A DNA stretch of 64,000 nucleotides, taken from Natronomonas halophila. Its GTDB lineage: Archaea; Halobacteriota; Halobacteria; Halobacteriales; Haloarculaceae. Both the position numbers and the translations under genes were made by a program. This document shows positions 8,358 through 17,232 of this stretch, piece after piece. Under the pieces are notes generated by a model, which was not told the origin of the DNA, made no database searches, and worked only from the letters and a program-made list of their open reading frames with translations. The stretch lies in assembly GCF_013391085.1 (NCBI RefSeq), contig NZ_CP058334.1:1984001-2048000 (forward strand). Direction: 5' to 3'. Numbering within the stretch: position 1 is the stretch's first letter; each line of letters opens with the position of its first letter.

Positions 8358-9311
8358 GTGACCGATTTAGCCAACCAAAATCGGGGAATCTCGCCAGTGA
8401 TTGGTATCGTATTGCTGGTGGCGGTTGTCGTGGGGCTATCAGCTGTATCTGCTGGAATGTTCTACTCGCTTAACCAAGAGAGAGATCCTGCACCGGCCGT
8501 CACGATGTCGCTCGAACCAACGGATGTCGGTGCCGTCCAGACGTTGAGTGTGGAGCAGGGCTCAACCCTAGAGGGGGAAAACATCGAGATTCGTGGTGGG
8601 GTTGAACTGGCTGATCTCGCTTCCCAAGAACTCGCGGCCGGCGATCAACACCGGATCGTACCGACAGCGACGACTGTCGAAGTCGTCTGGTTCGGCAGCC
8701 AAGATACAAGTTACGTCATCTGGGAGGAGTCAGTCTCCCAAGAGGCGACAGCGCCCACCCCGGACAAGGGTTGCTCGTGGGTGGAAACTGAATCAGATAG
8801 CGGTACGGACAACGTGAAAGTCATAGGCGAGGTCGTTGCCTGCGATGTCGAGACGAGTGAGGGCATCGAGGTGCAAGACGGCGGTGTCATCATCGGCGAG
8901 ACGACGAGCGGCGCGAAGGACATCGACGCCGACGACGCCACCTTCTACGGCGATGTCGAGGTGGAGACGGTGTTCAACCTCCAAGACGGCCTCGTGACGG
9001 GATCGATCCAGTCGCACACAGCGGATATAAAGCTCGATAACGGAACTGTCACCGAATCGGTATCCGCGGTCAAAGTACTCGAAGTCGTTCATGGGAGTTC
9101 GGTCGGCGGCAACGCTACCAGTGACAAGCAGGTGAAAGTCCTCAACAGTGAGGTTGCTGGTTCTGTCGTCTCGGATGATAGTGTCAAGCTTCAGGATGCC
9201 ACCGTCGAAGGAGAGGTGTATGTCGACGCCGCTTCCTTCGACTGTACGAATTCAACGATAAACGGCCAGAGTTGTGCCTCGTACTCCCCGAGAGACCCAG
9301 CGACATACTGA
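8358..9311 (+). CDS. Type IV pilin-like protein with beta-helix-like tail
   Basis: The protein has 317 residues from a GTG start. It begins with an archaeal class III signal peptide: polar leader, RGISPVIGIVLLVAVVV, then hydrophobic to about residue 35. This is the prepilin form cleaved by PibD. Residues 40-125 form a pilin-type head. From about residue 140 there is a chain of short repeats, such as VKVIGEVVACDVETSEGIEV, DATFYGDVEVETVFNLQDG, VKVLNSEVAGSVVSDDSVKL and ATVEGEVYVDA. These alternate inward V/I/L with G/D/S turns, like the polymer-forming (bactofilin-type) or right-handed beta-helix proteins. It is probably exported and membrane or pilus associated. The pilin part is firm; the beta-helix is inferred from periodicity. 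Confidence 0.82.
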   Translation: MTDLANQNRGISPVIGIVLLVAVVVGLSAVSAGMFYSLNQERDPAPAVTMSLEPTDVGAVQTLSVEQGSTLEGENIEIRGGVELADLASQELAAGDQHRIVPTATTVEVVWFGSQDTSYVIWEESVSQEATAPTPDKGCSWVETESDSGTDNVKVIGEVVACDVETSEGIEVQDGGVIIGETTSGAKDIDADDATFYGDVEVETVFNLQDGLVTGSIQSHTADIKLDNGTVTESVSAVKVLEVVHGSSVGGNATSDKQVKVLNSEVAGSVVSDDSVKLQDATVEGEVYVDAASFDCTNSTINGQSCASYSPRDPATY

Positions 9312-9468
9312 GTGATTTCCCGCACTCACTGACGCGTACGGCATTTCGAGGAGTTCGGGGAAATTCCTGAAGTAAGAGGTCAACCACGGATTGCTCTATA
9401 TCTCACCTGTACCGACCGATTGGTGAAGATCCTACACCGACTGTCTGCTTATCGAAATAATTAGAGCC

Positions 9469-10758
9469 TCAATCTTCAGGCACAGCCTGTGGTTCCGGCT
9501 CCGGAGCAGGAGCCGGCGGTTCGTGCGTCCCAAACTCGGGATGCGTCTCTTCCATCCAGACATACACGACAGCACCGGAGATGAACATCAGGACAGCCGT
9601 CATGTAGAAGGCAGCCTCGATATTCACGAACTCCATCGAGAGACCGATGAGGATCGCACCGACACCGTAGCCCGAATCGCGCCACATCCGGTAGACACCC
9701 ATCCCAGCCGACCGCCACGTCGGATGGGCGGCGTCGCTCGGCACCGTCATCAGGTTCGGATACAGCAATGCCATCCCCAGTCCGGAGGCGGCAGCCAATA
9801 CGGCCCACGGAAGGTATCTATCTACGAGTACCATCCCGAGGACGCCGCCCCCGGCGAGGAACATTCCCCAGACGACGGGCGGACGCCGACCAATACGATC
9901 CGCGAGGCCCCCCGTACCAATCTGGAGGAAATACATCGCGCTATGCACGCCGACGACGACGCCAACCGCCGCGATACCGAGTCCCTGACTGGTCAGGTAC
10001 AGCGGGACGGCAATCCAGAACAGCGTGTCAACGAAGTTCTCGATGTGACCTGCCTGTGCGGCAGCGAACAGCGTCCTGTCACCATAGGTGGCCCGCTTCA
10101 GCACCTCGTTGAACGGTAGGTTCGCATCGTGGTGGTCATCGTCACCCTCGGCCTGCGCGTACTGGACGGTCTCCTTGATCAGGAAAATCGAGATGAGGAA
10201 CGCCAGCACAACGACGATAGCCAGGAAGTAGAACGGTTCAGGGCGGAGACTCCATTGGCCGGCAATAAGACCTGTGAGCCAAGCGCCGACCGCGACGCCG
10301 GTGTAGCCGAACGACTCGTCGATACCGACAGCGAGACCGCGCTGCTCGGGTCCTGCAAGGTCAATTTTGGCGTTAATCGCCATACTCCAGGTTAGTGCCT
10401 GGTTGATGCCGAGCAGGATGTTCCCAAAGGTAATCCAGTTCCAGCTAGGCGCGAAGATGAGGATAATTGGCAGTGGGAGCGCAGTTGCCCACCCAAGGAT
10501 GAGAACCGGCTTCCGACCGTACTCTTCGCCCCACTTCCCGGCATAGAGGTTGAGGAGTGCCTTGACGAAACCGAACGAGACGACGAACGAGCCGATAACG
10601 AACAGCGACTCGACGCCGAGGACGTCACGGCCCAGAACGGGGACGACGGCACGTTCAGACCCGATCGTCAGTCCGGTGGCGAAGACGAGCAGGACATGCA
10701 GCGAGAACTGTCCGAGGTGCTCGCGGATGCCCTGTGTAATCTCAGTTGTCTCAGTCAT
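9469..10758 (-). CDS. Major facilitator superfamily transporter
   Basis: The protein has 429 residues, the normal size for a 12-helix MFS permease. The inter-helix 2-3 motif is visible as YAGKWGEEYGRKPVL, with its counterpart GGLADRIGRRPPVV in the second half, and helix-rich stretches run throughout. The C-terminus is a Pro/Glu-rich cytoplasmic tail. Its ATG directly abuts the TAA of the upstream rhodanese-hydrolase gene (10759-10761), so the two form a tightly coupled operon. That pairing suggests export or import of a sulfur compound such as sulfite or thiosulfate, but the substrate is inference. Confidence 0.9.
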   Translation of the reverse strand: MTETTEITQGIREHLGQFSLHVLLVFATGLTIGSERAVVPVLGRDVLGVESLFVIGSFVVSFGFVKALLNLYAGKWGEEYGRKPVLILGWATALPLPIILIFAPSWNWITFGNILLGINQALTWSMAINAKIDLAGPEQRGLAVGIDESFGYTGVAVGAWLTGLIAGQWSLRPEPFYFLAIVVVLAFLISIFLIKETVQYAQAEGDDDHHDANLPFNEVLKRATYGDRTLFAAAQAGHIENFVDTLFWIAVPLYLTSQGLGIAAVGVVVGVHSAMYFLQIGTGGLADRIGRRPPVVWGMFLAGGGVLGMVLVDRYLPWAVLAAASGLGMALLYPNLMTVPSDAAHPTWRSAGMGVYRMWRDSGYGVGAILIGLSMEFVNIEAAFYMTAVLMFISGAVVYVWMEETHPEFGTHEPPAPAPEPEPQAVPED

Positions 10759-11871
10759 TTACTCGGCAGCGCAGTTGTTCGGGCCAAGTTCCAACTCGGC
10801 CAGTTCGTCTTCAGGAACCGATTCCTCACCCACGTTTGCACGCTTGACGCGTTCGAAGTTCGGCGGATGCTCCGGGATGTCCGAGGCGAGTTCCTCGATG
10901 AACGCCTCGCGGTCACGTCCTAAGTCCTCGTTTCGTTCCGTGACGTCACCGAGCGTCGCCGTCACCGGCGGATCAGGTGACCCCGGATCGTGTGCTGGCA
11001 AGATGACAGTCTCATCGGGATACTCTAACAGCCGGTGGAGACTTTCGTAAAGCGTTGCAGCGTTCTCCTCGACATCGGCGTCCTCGATGCCGGCTTCAAC
11101 GCCGAGTTCGACCCGCCCCACGCTCTCATGGAAGAGGGTGTCACCCGTTAGCAGCGCCTTCCCCTCGACATCGAAGGAGACGCTGCCCTCGCTGTGTCCC
11201 GGCGTGTGGATGACTTCGACATCGAGAGCGCCGACCGAAACGGTCTGGCTATCCTCGATAGGCGTCGCATCGACGGCGAGTGCATCCTTTGGGTGGAGGT
11301 AGTACGGAACGCCGTGGCGTTCGGCCAGTTTGGCAGCGCCGGAGACGTGGTCGGCGTGGGCGTGGGTGTCGAAGACGCCGACGAGTTCCGTGTCGTATTC
11401 GTCGAGAATCGCTTCATATTCTTCGACGTAATGTGACGGATCGAAGACGGCGGCTTTCCCGTCCGAAACGAGTACGTGAGAGAGGCAGCCTTTCCCAGGT
11501 CGTGCGACCTGAATCAGCGTGCCATCTACGTCGACTGGAACGGGTGCGTGTCGATGGACACGGCTCCAGCCGTTCATCCCGTCGGTGAGCGTTTCGGCGT
11601 CGTAGCCCAGTTCCTGAAGCACTTCAGTCGCGGTCTGTGAGACGGCGCCAACCGTACAGACGGTGACGATTTCCCTGTCGTCGGGGAGGTCAGAGAGCGC
11701 TTCCTTGGCTGCGTCAGGGTCGTTTGTCAGTTCATCGTATACATCGACGTTAGTGCTGTCCGGGATATGCCAGTCGTCGTACTCCTCTTCGTGGCGAATG
11801 TCGAGAACAAGAACGTCCTCTCCATCGACCCGTAGTCGTCGATTGAGTCGCTCGGGGCTGATTTCCGGCAT
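10759..11871 (-). CDS. Rhodanese-metallo-beta-lactamase fusion (sulfur metabolism)
   Basis: The protein has 370 residues. Residues 1-105 form a rhodanese domain whose active-site loop is CTVGAVSQ with Cys72. Residues about 115-320 form a metallo-beta-lactamase fold with THAHADH (H170, H172, D174, H175), HTPGHSEGS, LLTGDTLF and LPAHDPG, as in ETHE1-type persulfide dioxygenases. Family knowledge suggests persulfide or thiosulfate handling in the cytoplasm. In the usual fusions the order is often hydrolase then rhodanese; here the rhodanese is N-terminal. It is first in an operon with the MFS gene and divergent from the Bat-type regulator at 11961. Confidence 0.9.
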   Translation of the reverse strand: MPEISPERLNRRLRVDGEDVLVLDIRHEEEYDDWHIPDSTNVDVYDELTNDPDAAKEALSDLPDDREIVTVCTVGAVSQTATEVLQELGYDAETLTDGMNGWSRVHRHAPVPVDVDGTLIQVARPGKGCLSHVLVSDGKAAVFDPSHYVEEYEAILDEYDTELVGVFDTHAHADHVSGAAKLAERHGVPYYLHPKDALAVDATPIEDSQTVSVGALDVEVIHTPGHSEGSVSFDVEGKALLTGDTLFHESVGRVELGVEAGIEDADVEENAATLYESLHRLLEYPDETVILPAHDPGSPDPPVTATLGDVTERNEDLGRDREAFIEELASDIPEHPPNFERVKRANVGEESVPEDELAELELGPNNCAAE

Positions 11872-11960
11872 CTGTGAATAGCCGTAGGAGAAGTATCCGC
11901 ATATGAGTACTGCGGGACATGACCGGCACCGTTAATTTTCTCTAATCCTTTGGTCTTCGT

Positions 11961-12695
11961 ATGAGCCTTTACGAGGCATCGTTTCGGGTCAAACACGAGT
12001 GCCCGTATCGGGAAATTTCGGAGTATTACCCTGATCTCACCATCCGTGAGTGGTATCTGAGCGACTGCCAGGTAATCGAGATCACGTCCTCGGAAGCGCC
12101 GACGGACGAACTACTCGAAGAAATCGAGCAAATCGGAACCGTGCTGCACAAGTCGATTGATGAATCCGGACTGCACGTTGTGACGCAGGCCTGTCTGTGT
12201 TCGCTTGAGGACTCCATCATCGAACGGTTTGAGGAGTACAACTGCCTGTATCAGCCGCCGACGATACACCGACAGGGCTGGGAACACTACACGGTGATTG
12301 CCTTCGACGAAGATGACATTCAAGCGTTACACGCGGACTTAGAGGCTGATCGGGACATCGAAGTGCTCTCGAAGACAGCGATTACCGAACAGACGATTCC
12401 CCATAGTATGCTGGCCCCGGTTGACCAGTTGTTCGAAGACCTCACCGACCGGCAGTTGGCGGCACTTCGACTGGCGCTGGAGAGCGGCTACTACGAGCAG
12501 CCGCGGAAGACGTCGCTCCGAGAACTGGCCGATCAGACTGCTGTGGCGCGTTCGACCTACGAGGAACACCTCCGGAAAGCGGAGAACAAGTTCCTCACGA
12601 ACGCGGGGCAGTTCCTCCGATTAGTTACTGCGAACGCGTCCAGCGACCCGTTGCAGGTCGAAAAGACGCGGCAGGCTGAACACGCTGCCGACTAA
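11961..12695 (+). CDS. Bat-type (HTH_10) transcriptional regulator
   Basis: The protein has 244 residues. The C-terminal 55 residues before the tail carry the bacterio-opsin-activator HTH: LTDRQLAALRLALESGYYEQPRKTSLRELA followed by VARSTYEEHLRKAENKF. The N-terminal about 150 residues are a ligand or redox-sensing region with several Cys (HECPYREIS, SDCQVIEI, QACLCS, YNCLY), which would suit sensing of reactive sulfur or metal. It is divergent from the rhodanese-hydrolase/MFS operon across 89 bp, so it most likely controls that operon. The regulatory target is inference from position. Confidence 0.88.
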   Translation: MSLYEASFRVKHECPYREISEYYPDLTIREWYLSDCQVIEITSSEAPTDELLEEIEQIGTVLHKSIDESGLHVVTQACLCSLEDSIIERFEEYNCLYQPPTIHRQGWEHYTVIAFDEDDIQALHADLEADRDIEVLSKTAITEQTIPHSMLAPVDQLFEDLTDRQLAALRLALESGYYEQPRKTSLRELADQTAVARSTYEEHLRKAENKFLTNAGQFLRLVTANASSDPLQVEKTRQAEHAAD

Positions 12696-12766
12696 TGGCT
12701 GGCAGGGACATCTCGGGCAACTAGTTCCATCAACTGCTTTGTGAATATCCTCGTTTAACGAACTCC

Positions 12767-13576
12767 ATGACAGACTCCTCCGATTCAGATACCTCCCCAC
12801 TTCTCGAAGCAAAGGAATTCGACGAATCGTCCGTTTTTACGCCGGAAGCGTTGCTGGAGAATGCCCGACGGCAGAAGAGTCTCCCGAAACAATCGGTTCC
12901 TGATATATGTATTCTTGACCCTGATGGCGATATTGTGAGGCAGTTGATAGCCACCGGGGAGGCACGGGAGGATGAAGCGTGGCCCGGCTATCACACCGAT
13001 CTCTACCGATTCGAACGAAACGGTGAGGAGTTCGGTATCGTTGGCTGTGCGGTGGGGGCGTCCTTCGCTGTTCTTGTTGCGGAGCAACTGTTCGCCGCGG
13101 GCTGTCGATTTCTCATTAGTGTAACCTCATCGGGGCAGATTGTGCCGAAGGACGACCCTCCCTACTTCGTTCTCATCGAGCGTGCGCTCCGCGACGAGGG
13201 AACGAGTCATCACTACCGTACGACCAGCCGCTATGCAACCCTCAGTAACGAACTTCGTGCTTCAGTCGAAGCGGCGTGCAAAACTGTGTCTCGATCCGTT
13301 TATATCGGGGCAACGTGGACGACGGACGCCCCGTTTCGGGAAACAGAGACTGCAATTGAACGTGCTAAGTCAGAAGAAATCCTCGCTGTAGAAATGGAGG
13401 CGGCTGCACTATACACGTTCGCGGAGGTTCGAGAGGTACCAGTCGTTTGCTTCGCGCATGTGACAAACCAGATGGGCCAGACTGAGGACGATTTTGAAAA
13501 AGGGGAAGCGGATGGGAGTCAAGATGCGTTAGAAGTGATTGACGCAGCTGCTACGGCTTGGCGATCTTCCGATTGA
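12767..13576 (+). CDS. Nucleoside phosphorylase (PNP/UDP family)
   Basis: The protein has 269 residues, near the usual 240-290. Family features are visible: GIVGCAVGASFAVLVAEQLFAAGCRFLISVTSSGQI (phosphate and ribose site region), YIGATWTTDAPFRET, and the nucleoside-binding EILAVEMEAAALYTFAEVR. It catalyses phosphorolysis of a purine or pyrimidine nucleoside in salvage. It lies 71 bp after the Bat-type regulator on the same strand, probably with its own promoter. Uridine versus purine specificity cannot be decided from the sequence. Confidence 0.88.
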   Translation: MTDSSDSDTSPLLEAKEFDESSVFTPEALLENARRQKSLPKQSVPDICILDPDGDIVRQLIATGEAREDEAWPGYHTDLYRFERNGEEFGIVGCAVGASFAVLVAEQLFAAGCRFLISVTSSGQIVPKDDPPYFVLIERALRDEGTSHHYRTTSRYATLSNELRASVEAACKTVSRSVYIGATWTTDAPFRETETAIERAKSEEILAVEMEAAALYTFAEVREVPVVCFAHVTNQMGQTEDDFEKGEADGSQDALEVIDAAATAWRSSD

Positions 13577-13813
13577 GCAGAAATTAATCAGCACCATATA
13601 GTGTGCCGGTTGAGGCGAGGAGTAGACGTGACTTCTGAGTTAATCGTACTGATTGTATCCTCTGTACCAGTAACGGCGGTCTTGACTGGTGGCGAGTAAT
13701 TCAATAGGCAGATTGGTACGTGAATCCCCTACATCGAGTGGTTCCCCGTCGCAAATGGTTTCAGGGTAGCGCAACTGAACCAGATACCAATCAATATCGT
13801 GTACATATATACT

Positions 13814-14143
13814 TCACTCTCGGGCTTCCCGCCCGATGTAAAGGGAGTAGGCGATACAAACGAGTCCAATGAACTGCACGACTCGTACTCCCAATCTGAA
13901 GAAGTCCTGCGTCGGAAGTGCCAGGAGACGAAATTCGAGCAATAAGGTGCCAATAATTGAGATGCCATATGCAATGCCGAACAGGAGAATCATTCCGACC
14001 GAGAGTACTAGCATCTGCTTGCTGTCGTGGCGTCGAAGCCCTCGGTAGGCCAGATACCCGATATACAACCCCAGCACAGCAGACGCTGAAGCGAAAGCCA
14101 ACACAGCCAATTGAATCGGCGTATATCCGAATACAGCGGTCAT
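13814..14143 (-). CDS. Small membrane protein (DUF7521-like)
   Basis: The protein has 109 residues with three hydrophobic helices (about 8-30, 43-65, 80-102) and a basic loop (RGLRRHDSK) between the first two. This is the pattern of the haloarchaeal DUF7521 membrane proteins that accompany small HTH regulators. Its ATG is one base after the TAA of the HTH gene (14145-14147), so the two are co-translated. The membrane protein may be a sensor or partner of the regulator. Function is unknown. Confidence 0.75.
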   Translation of the reverse strand: MTAVFGYTPIQLAVLAFASASAVLGLYIGYLAYRGLRRHDSKQMLVLSVGMILLFGIAYGISIIGTLLLEFRLLALPTQDFFRLGVRVVQFIGLVCIAYSLYIGREARE

Positions 14144-14144
14144 T

Positions 14145-14489
14145 TTAGAACTTCCCCCATAGGTCTGTCAGTTCATCAACCGGGTCGGACTGAGTCTGCT
14201 CAAGGCTGAATTCGAATTCGCCATCATGTAGCGTAATCGAGACGTGTTCAAGTTTCGCGGTATACACCGTATCGTGGTGCCCATCACCCCGAGCACGAAT
14301 CTGGTCTGAGACAAGTTCGGCCTCCTCCAGTCGTTCTAAGCGCCGATAAATCGTCTGATCAGACGCATCACATCGCTCAGCAAGTTCTGACGCCGAGTAT
14401 GGTTCAACACTTGTTGCCGACAGAATCGTTCGAACATGCGTATCGCTGAGCAGTTCAACAATGGTCGTGAAGTCGGGGTCGCTACTCAC
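14145..14489 (-). CDS. ArsR/winged-helix regulator
   Basis: From GTG 14489 the protein has 114 residues, starting at the SSDPDFTTIVELLSD that normally opens this family; the longer in-frame extension upstream is poor in family features. A winged helix is clear: LSDTHVRTILSATSVEPYSASELAERCDASDQTIYRRLERLEEAELV, then RGDGHHDTVY as the wing. No metal-binding Cys are present, so it is unlikely to be metal-responsive. It is followed at once by the DUF7521-like membrane gene. It may act on the CCGAAAC array at 15957-15999, but this is only inference. Confidence 0.85.
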   Translation of the reverse strand: MSSDPDFTTIVELLSDTHVRTILSATSVEPYSASELAERCDASDQTIYRRLERLEEAELVSDQIRARGDGHHDTVYTAKLEHVSITLHDGEFEFSLEQTQSDPVDELTDLWGKF

Positions 14490-14671
14490 GACACCACCCC
14501 CTGAACAAGACGTTCGGGGGGAAACCCATACCCGCCTCCCCCAGGAATCTCGGTACTGATGGTGGTCATGGCTGGTTCGGCGTCTTGCCATGCTTGCCCC
14601 CGGTTCGTGACGGAGTCGGGGTTCGAAAGCGACCACTGGTGAGCTGTTCGCGGTGGTTGCTGGAGGATCAA
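14486..14671 (-). CDS. Possible small frame between lipoprotein and HTH genes
   Basis: A 61-codon frame from TTG 14671 starts 6 bp after the stop of the lipoprotein gene, and its TGA (14486-14488) overlaps the HTH gene GTG as GTGA, the layout of translational coupling. The amino-acid content (Pro, Gln, Gly rich, few hydrophobics) is not convincing. It may only be the spacer of the operon. Confidence 0.2.
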   Translation of the reverse strand: MILQQPPRTAHQWSLSNPDSVTNRGQAWQDAEPAMTTISTEIPGGGGYGFPPERLVQGVVS

Positions 14672-14677
14672 GGAAGG

Positions 14678-15892
14678 TCACGGTAGTTCATAGATAACAA
14701 AGCTAGCAGACCGCGTGGCATCCACCGGGGAGTACGTCCCCACAATTCGATCTGCGTCAGTGTCTGGGGCATCGATAGTGAGTGTATCTCCTGGTTGAAT
14801 ACGGTCAAGGGTATCGGAGAATTGCGATTCGACCTCTGTCCGCTCGCTCCCCTCCTGTATCGAGACGGTGATTGATTCTGCTGGCGTTGAGTCGCCAGCC
14901 TCATGTTGGATGGTGAGCGTCTCACCGTCAGTCTCGACGCCCCACGTGATTATAGGGACAGTAGCGTCGGCGTAATCTGTTTGCAGCGATTCGTGGGGTA
15001 GGTGCATTGCAATAGTCGCAATTTGGCCCTCGATTTGGATATCGACCGAGCGGCTATCGCGTGCGCGAGTGTTCTCCTCAAGTGCGTCTCGAAGCGTTTG
15101 TTCCGTAATGACGTCGTTTTCGGGATAGAGCTGTTTATGGATGTAGTAGATGCCATCGTCACCGGGCATATATGTCATCGAACGGATGAGCGCAGATCTG
15201 GTCGGATCGATACCGAGCCCGCCAATCATCGTCCACGAGCCAGCACCAATCGCATCGGTTGCCGACGCGAATGCGTCGTCGGTTTCGTGATGGCGTGGGA
15301 CTGCGCCGCGTTTTGCGTCGATTACTGCTTCGACGATCGCTGTGCTTTGTTCATGGTGTGCCCAGACGATAGCTGTGGGGCTGACTGCGGCTGTTCGAGG
15401 GCTGTCAGTACGGTCGAAGAGTTCGTAGTCTTGGTATGAGCCTGCAGTGGTGTATCCGCTGTCGAGTAGTGTCTGAGTGACCGTCTCGGTGGTGATGTCG
15501 CCTTGGAGGACGTAGGTGGATTTGGTTGTTCGGTGGAGGCCGATGACGGAGTCGTAAGATTCGTAGTCGAGTCCGAAAGAATCGAGGTATAGCTTCTGGA
15601 AGAAGTGCGCGTTCTTGTTCACGATTCCCGTTTCTTGCTGTCCGAGGTTTTGAGGCTGGACGTAGTTCACGTATCCAGGGTTGATATCGCCGCTCGGGAG
15701 GGTCGATGCGGCGGGGAGCCATTGTCGGTACGTTGGGTTGGTATTTACTGGCGGTGTGTCGATGCGACCATACTGTACGCGGTTGCCGAGTGGCGGGAGA
15801 GATTCTGTACAGCCGGTCAGGGAGATGCTAGCGGCGGTGACGAGGCCGGCTTGCTTAAGGAAGGTTCGTCGTGTCGGAGGAGGGGAGTTCAT
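14678..15892 (-). CDS. Twin-arginine exported lipoprotein
   Basis: The protein has 404 residues. It begins with a Tat lipoprotein signal: RRTFLKQAG, a hydrophobic stretch, then LTGC lipobox (Cys28), so it should be folded in the cytoplasm, exported and lipid-anchored outside. The mature part is mixed alpha/beta with no recognised enzyme motif; segments such as STYVLQGDITTETVTQTLLDSGY resemble haloarchaeal lipoproteins of unknown role. It is the first gene of a leftward operon with the HTH and DUF7521-like genes, and divergent from another Tat lipoprotein at 16134. Confidence 0.82.
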   Translation of the reverse strand: MNSPPPTRRTFLKQAGLVTAASISLTGCTESLPPLGNRVQYGRIDTPPVNTNPTYRQWLPAASTLPSGDINPGYVNYVQPQNLGQQETGIVNKNAHFFQKLYLDSFGLDYESYDSVIGLHRTTKSTYVLQGDITTETVTQTLLDSGYTTAGSYQDYELFDRTDSPRTAAVSPTAIVWAHHEQSTAIVEAVIDAKRGAVPRHHETDDAFASATDAIGAGSWTMIGGLGIDPTRSALIRSMTYMPGDDGIYYIHKQLYPENDVITEQTLRDALEENTRARDSRSVDIQIEGQIATIAMHLPHESLQTDYADATVPIITWGVETDGETLTIQHEAGDSTPAESITVSIQEGSERTEVESQFSDTLDRIQPGDTLTIDAPDTDADRIVGTYSPVDATRSASFVIYELP

Positions 15893-15956
15893 GCAAGACG
15901 TACTAAAATGGTCAAATTGTAATATAGAGGGGATAATCCACTGCAGCTGTGAGTCA

Positions 15957-15999
15957 CCGAAACGATTATATCTTGGTTTCGGTCTTGAGTCCCCGAAAC
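15957..15999. promoter_or_regulatory. Triple CCGAAAC/GTTTCGG array in divergent lipoprotein promoter
   Basis: CCGAAAC occurs at 15957-15963, its complement GTTTCGG at 15976-15982, and CCGAAAC again at 15993-15999. The outer two lie in a longer direct repeat, GAGTCaCCGAAAC (15951) and GAGTCcCCGAAAC (15987), 36 bp apart. The array lies between the divergent lipoprotein genes 14678-15892 and 16134-16685, so it looks like an operator. Confidence 0.5.
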
Positions 16000-16133
16000 A
16001 GGCGAGTCTATATTGGCTATGCCTCCTCTGTATCGATTGATGGGTGAATCTCCTGTATCTGTCGAACGAAGAAGCCTAAAACAGGTTTTTGACCCTCCCA
16101 CGGGCTTTTGTTATCCAGCACAAATCGTGAAGT

Positions 16134-16685
16134 GTGAAACGCCGTCAGTTACTCCAACTTAGTGGTCTTACACTATCTGTCTCACTTGGTGGCTGTGCTT
16201 CGATAGGAGACATAGAGGAGGACTCAGAGTTTACGGTCACACGGACGGGGGAAATACCAGTTGAAAACCGCACAAGCGAGTTCGCTCGCTCGTACCCCGG
16301 CCAAGAGCCCTTTGCCGAGGTCGTTTTCGGTGAAAGGCCAAAAACTTCCGACAATTTGCATGGAGTAGAAATCTATAACGATTATGAGAACCCGGTTGAG
16401 GTTTCGCTAACGGTCAACAGAGAGGAGGATGAACGAACGCTGGTATTTGAGGGTGAGGGAACGATTTCAATTGACGAATACATGGTAATTGCTATTTCCC
16501 CTCCTGCGACGTACATCAACAACCTTGAGGTAAGCGGAGACGACGTGAATCTTCAGAAAACCTTTGACGTGCCACAGAGCGCGTGGGATGCAGAACCGAA
16601 GGACGATAAAGGGATTAGCCCAGAGCATAATGTCCATATCAAACAGAACGAGGTTAACGTGAGATTTGTCGGAGAGGAGAGGTGA
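16134..16685 (+). CDS. Twin-arginine exported lipoprotein
   Basis: The protein has 183 residues from a GTG start. KRRQLLQLS, a short hydrophobic core and the lipobox LGGC (Cys21) mark a Tat-exported lipoprotein. The mature domain has beta-sandwich character (HGVEIYNDYENPVEVSLTVN, ERTLVFEGEGTISIDEYMVIAI), a pattern shared with the next gene. The two are probably paralogous surface proteins transcribed together. No enzymatic motif was found. Confidence 0.78.
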   Translation: MKRRQLLQLSGLTLSVSLGGCASIGDIEEDSEFTVTRTGEIPVENRTSEFARSYPGQEPFAEVVFGERPKTSDNLHGVEIYNDYENPVEVSLTVNREEDERTLVFEGEGTISIDEYMVIAISPPATYINNLEVSGDDVNLQKTFDVPQSAWDAEPKDDKGISPEHNVHIKQNEVNVRFVGEER

Positions 16686-16734
16686 ACGTAGCAGCCATGG
16701 AACCACCAAACCTCAACTGGGAAACTCGTCACGA

Positions 16735-17232
16735 ATGAACCGTCGGCAGGCCCTCTCAAGTTTGGCGGTCGCTGGTACTGTTTCGCTTGCCGGCTGTTCG
16801 TCCGTTCTGGGCTCTGATGGAATCGTCCTTGGGAGAATCGAGGTCATCAACTCGTCGTTCGTGGCGAATCGGATTCGTCTCATGGTAAACCGCGACGACG
16901 AGATACTCGTCGATCGACAAATCACGCTGCCCGCTATCGACGCTGAAAACGGGACGCCGGCGACAGTCATCGACCCGCTGTGGTCGGAGAAAAAAGGTCC
17001 ATATACGGTTAGTGCGCTCCATTACGACACGTCCGACAACCGAGAAACCGGGTCGTGGGAGTACACCTTCACACGGGCCGACTACGACGCCTACTACGAG
17101 GACAGCCACGAAGACCCGGGATGTATCGGTGCCGTCGTCAAAATTGGAAGTCTCTCCGATACCGAGAACCCCGCGATTGGAATCGGCCCGACGTACATGG
17201 AAACTCCCTGTGGAACGCCGGATTCACAGTAG
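16735..17232 (+). CDS. Twin-arginine exported lipoprotein
   Basis: The protein has 165 residues from ATG 16735, chosen because it begins directly with NRRQALSS, the Tat motif; a longer upstream frame would bury the signal. The lipobox is LAGC (Cys20). The mature part includes IEVINSSFVANRIRLMVNRDDE and is similar in style to the lipoprotein 50 bp upstream, with which it probably shares a transcript. The C-terminal region holds two Cys (PGCIGAV, ETPCGTP) that could form a disulfide outside the cell. Function is unknown. Confidence 0.8.
   Translation: MNRRQALSSLAVAGTVSLAGCSSVLGSDGIVLGRIEVINSSFVANRIRLMVNRDDEILVDRQITLPAIDAENGTPATVIDPLWSEKKGPYTVSALHYDTSDNRETGSWEYTFTRADYDAYYEDSHEDPGCIGAVVKIGSLSDTENPAIGIGPTYMETPCGTPDSQ

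Noticed and set aside
14145-14681. Longer N-terminus for the ArsR/winged-helix regulator
   Set aside because: The extra residues are Arg/Pro/Ser rich without structure, and the GTG at 14489 begins right at the conserved domain.
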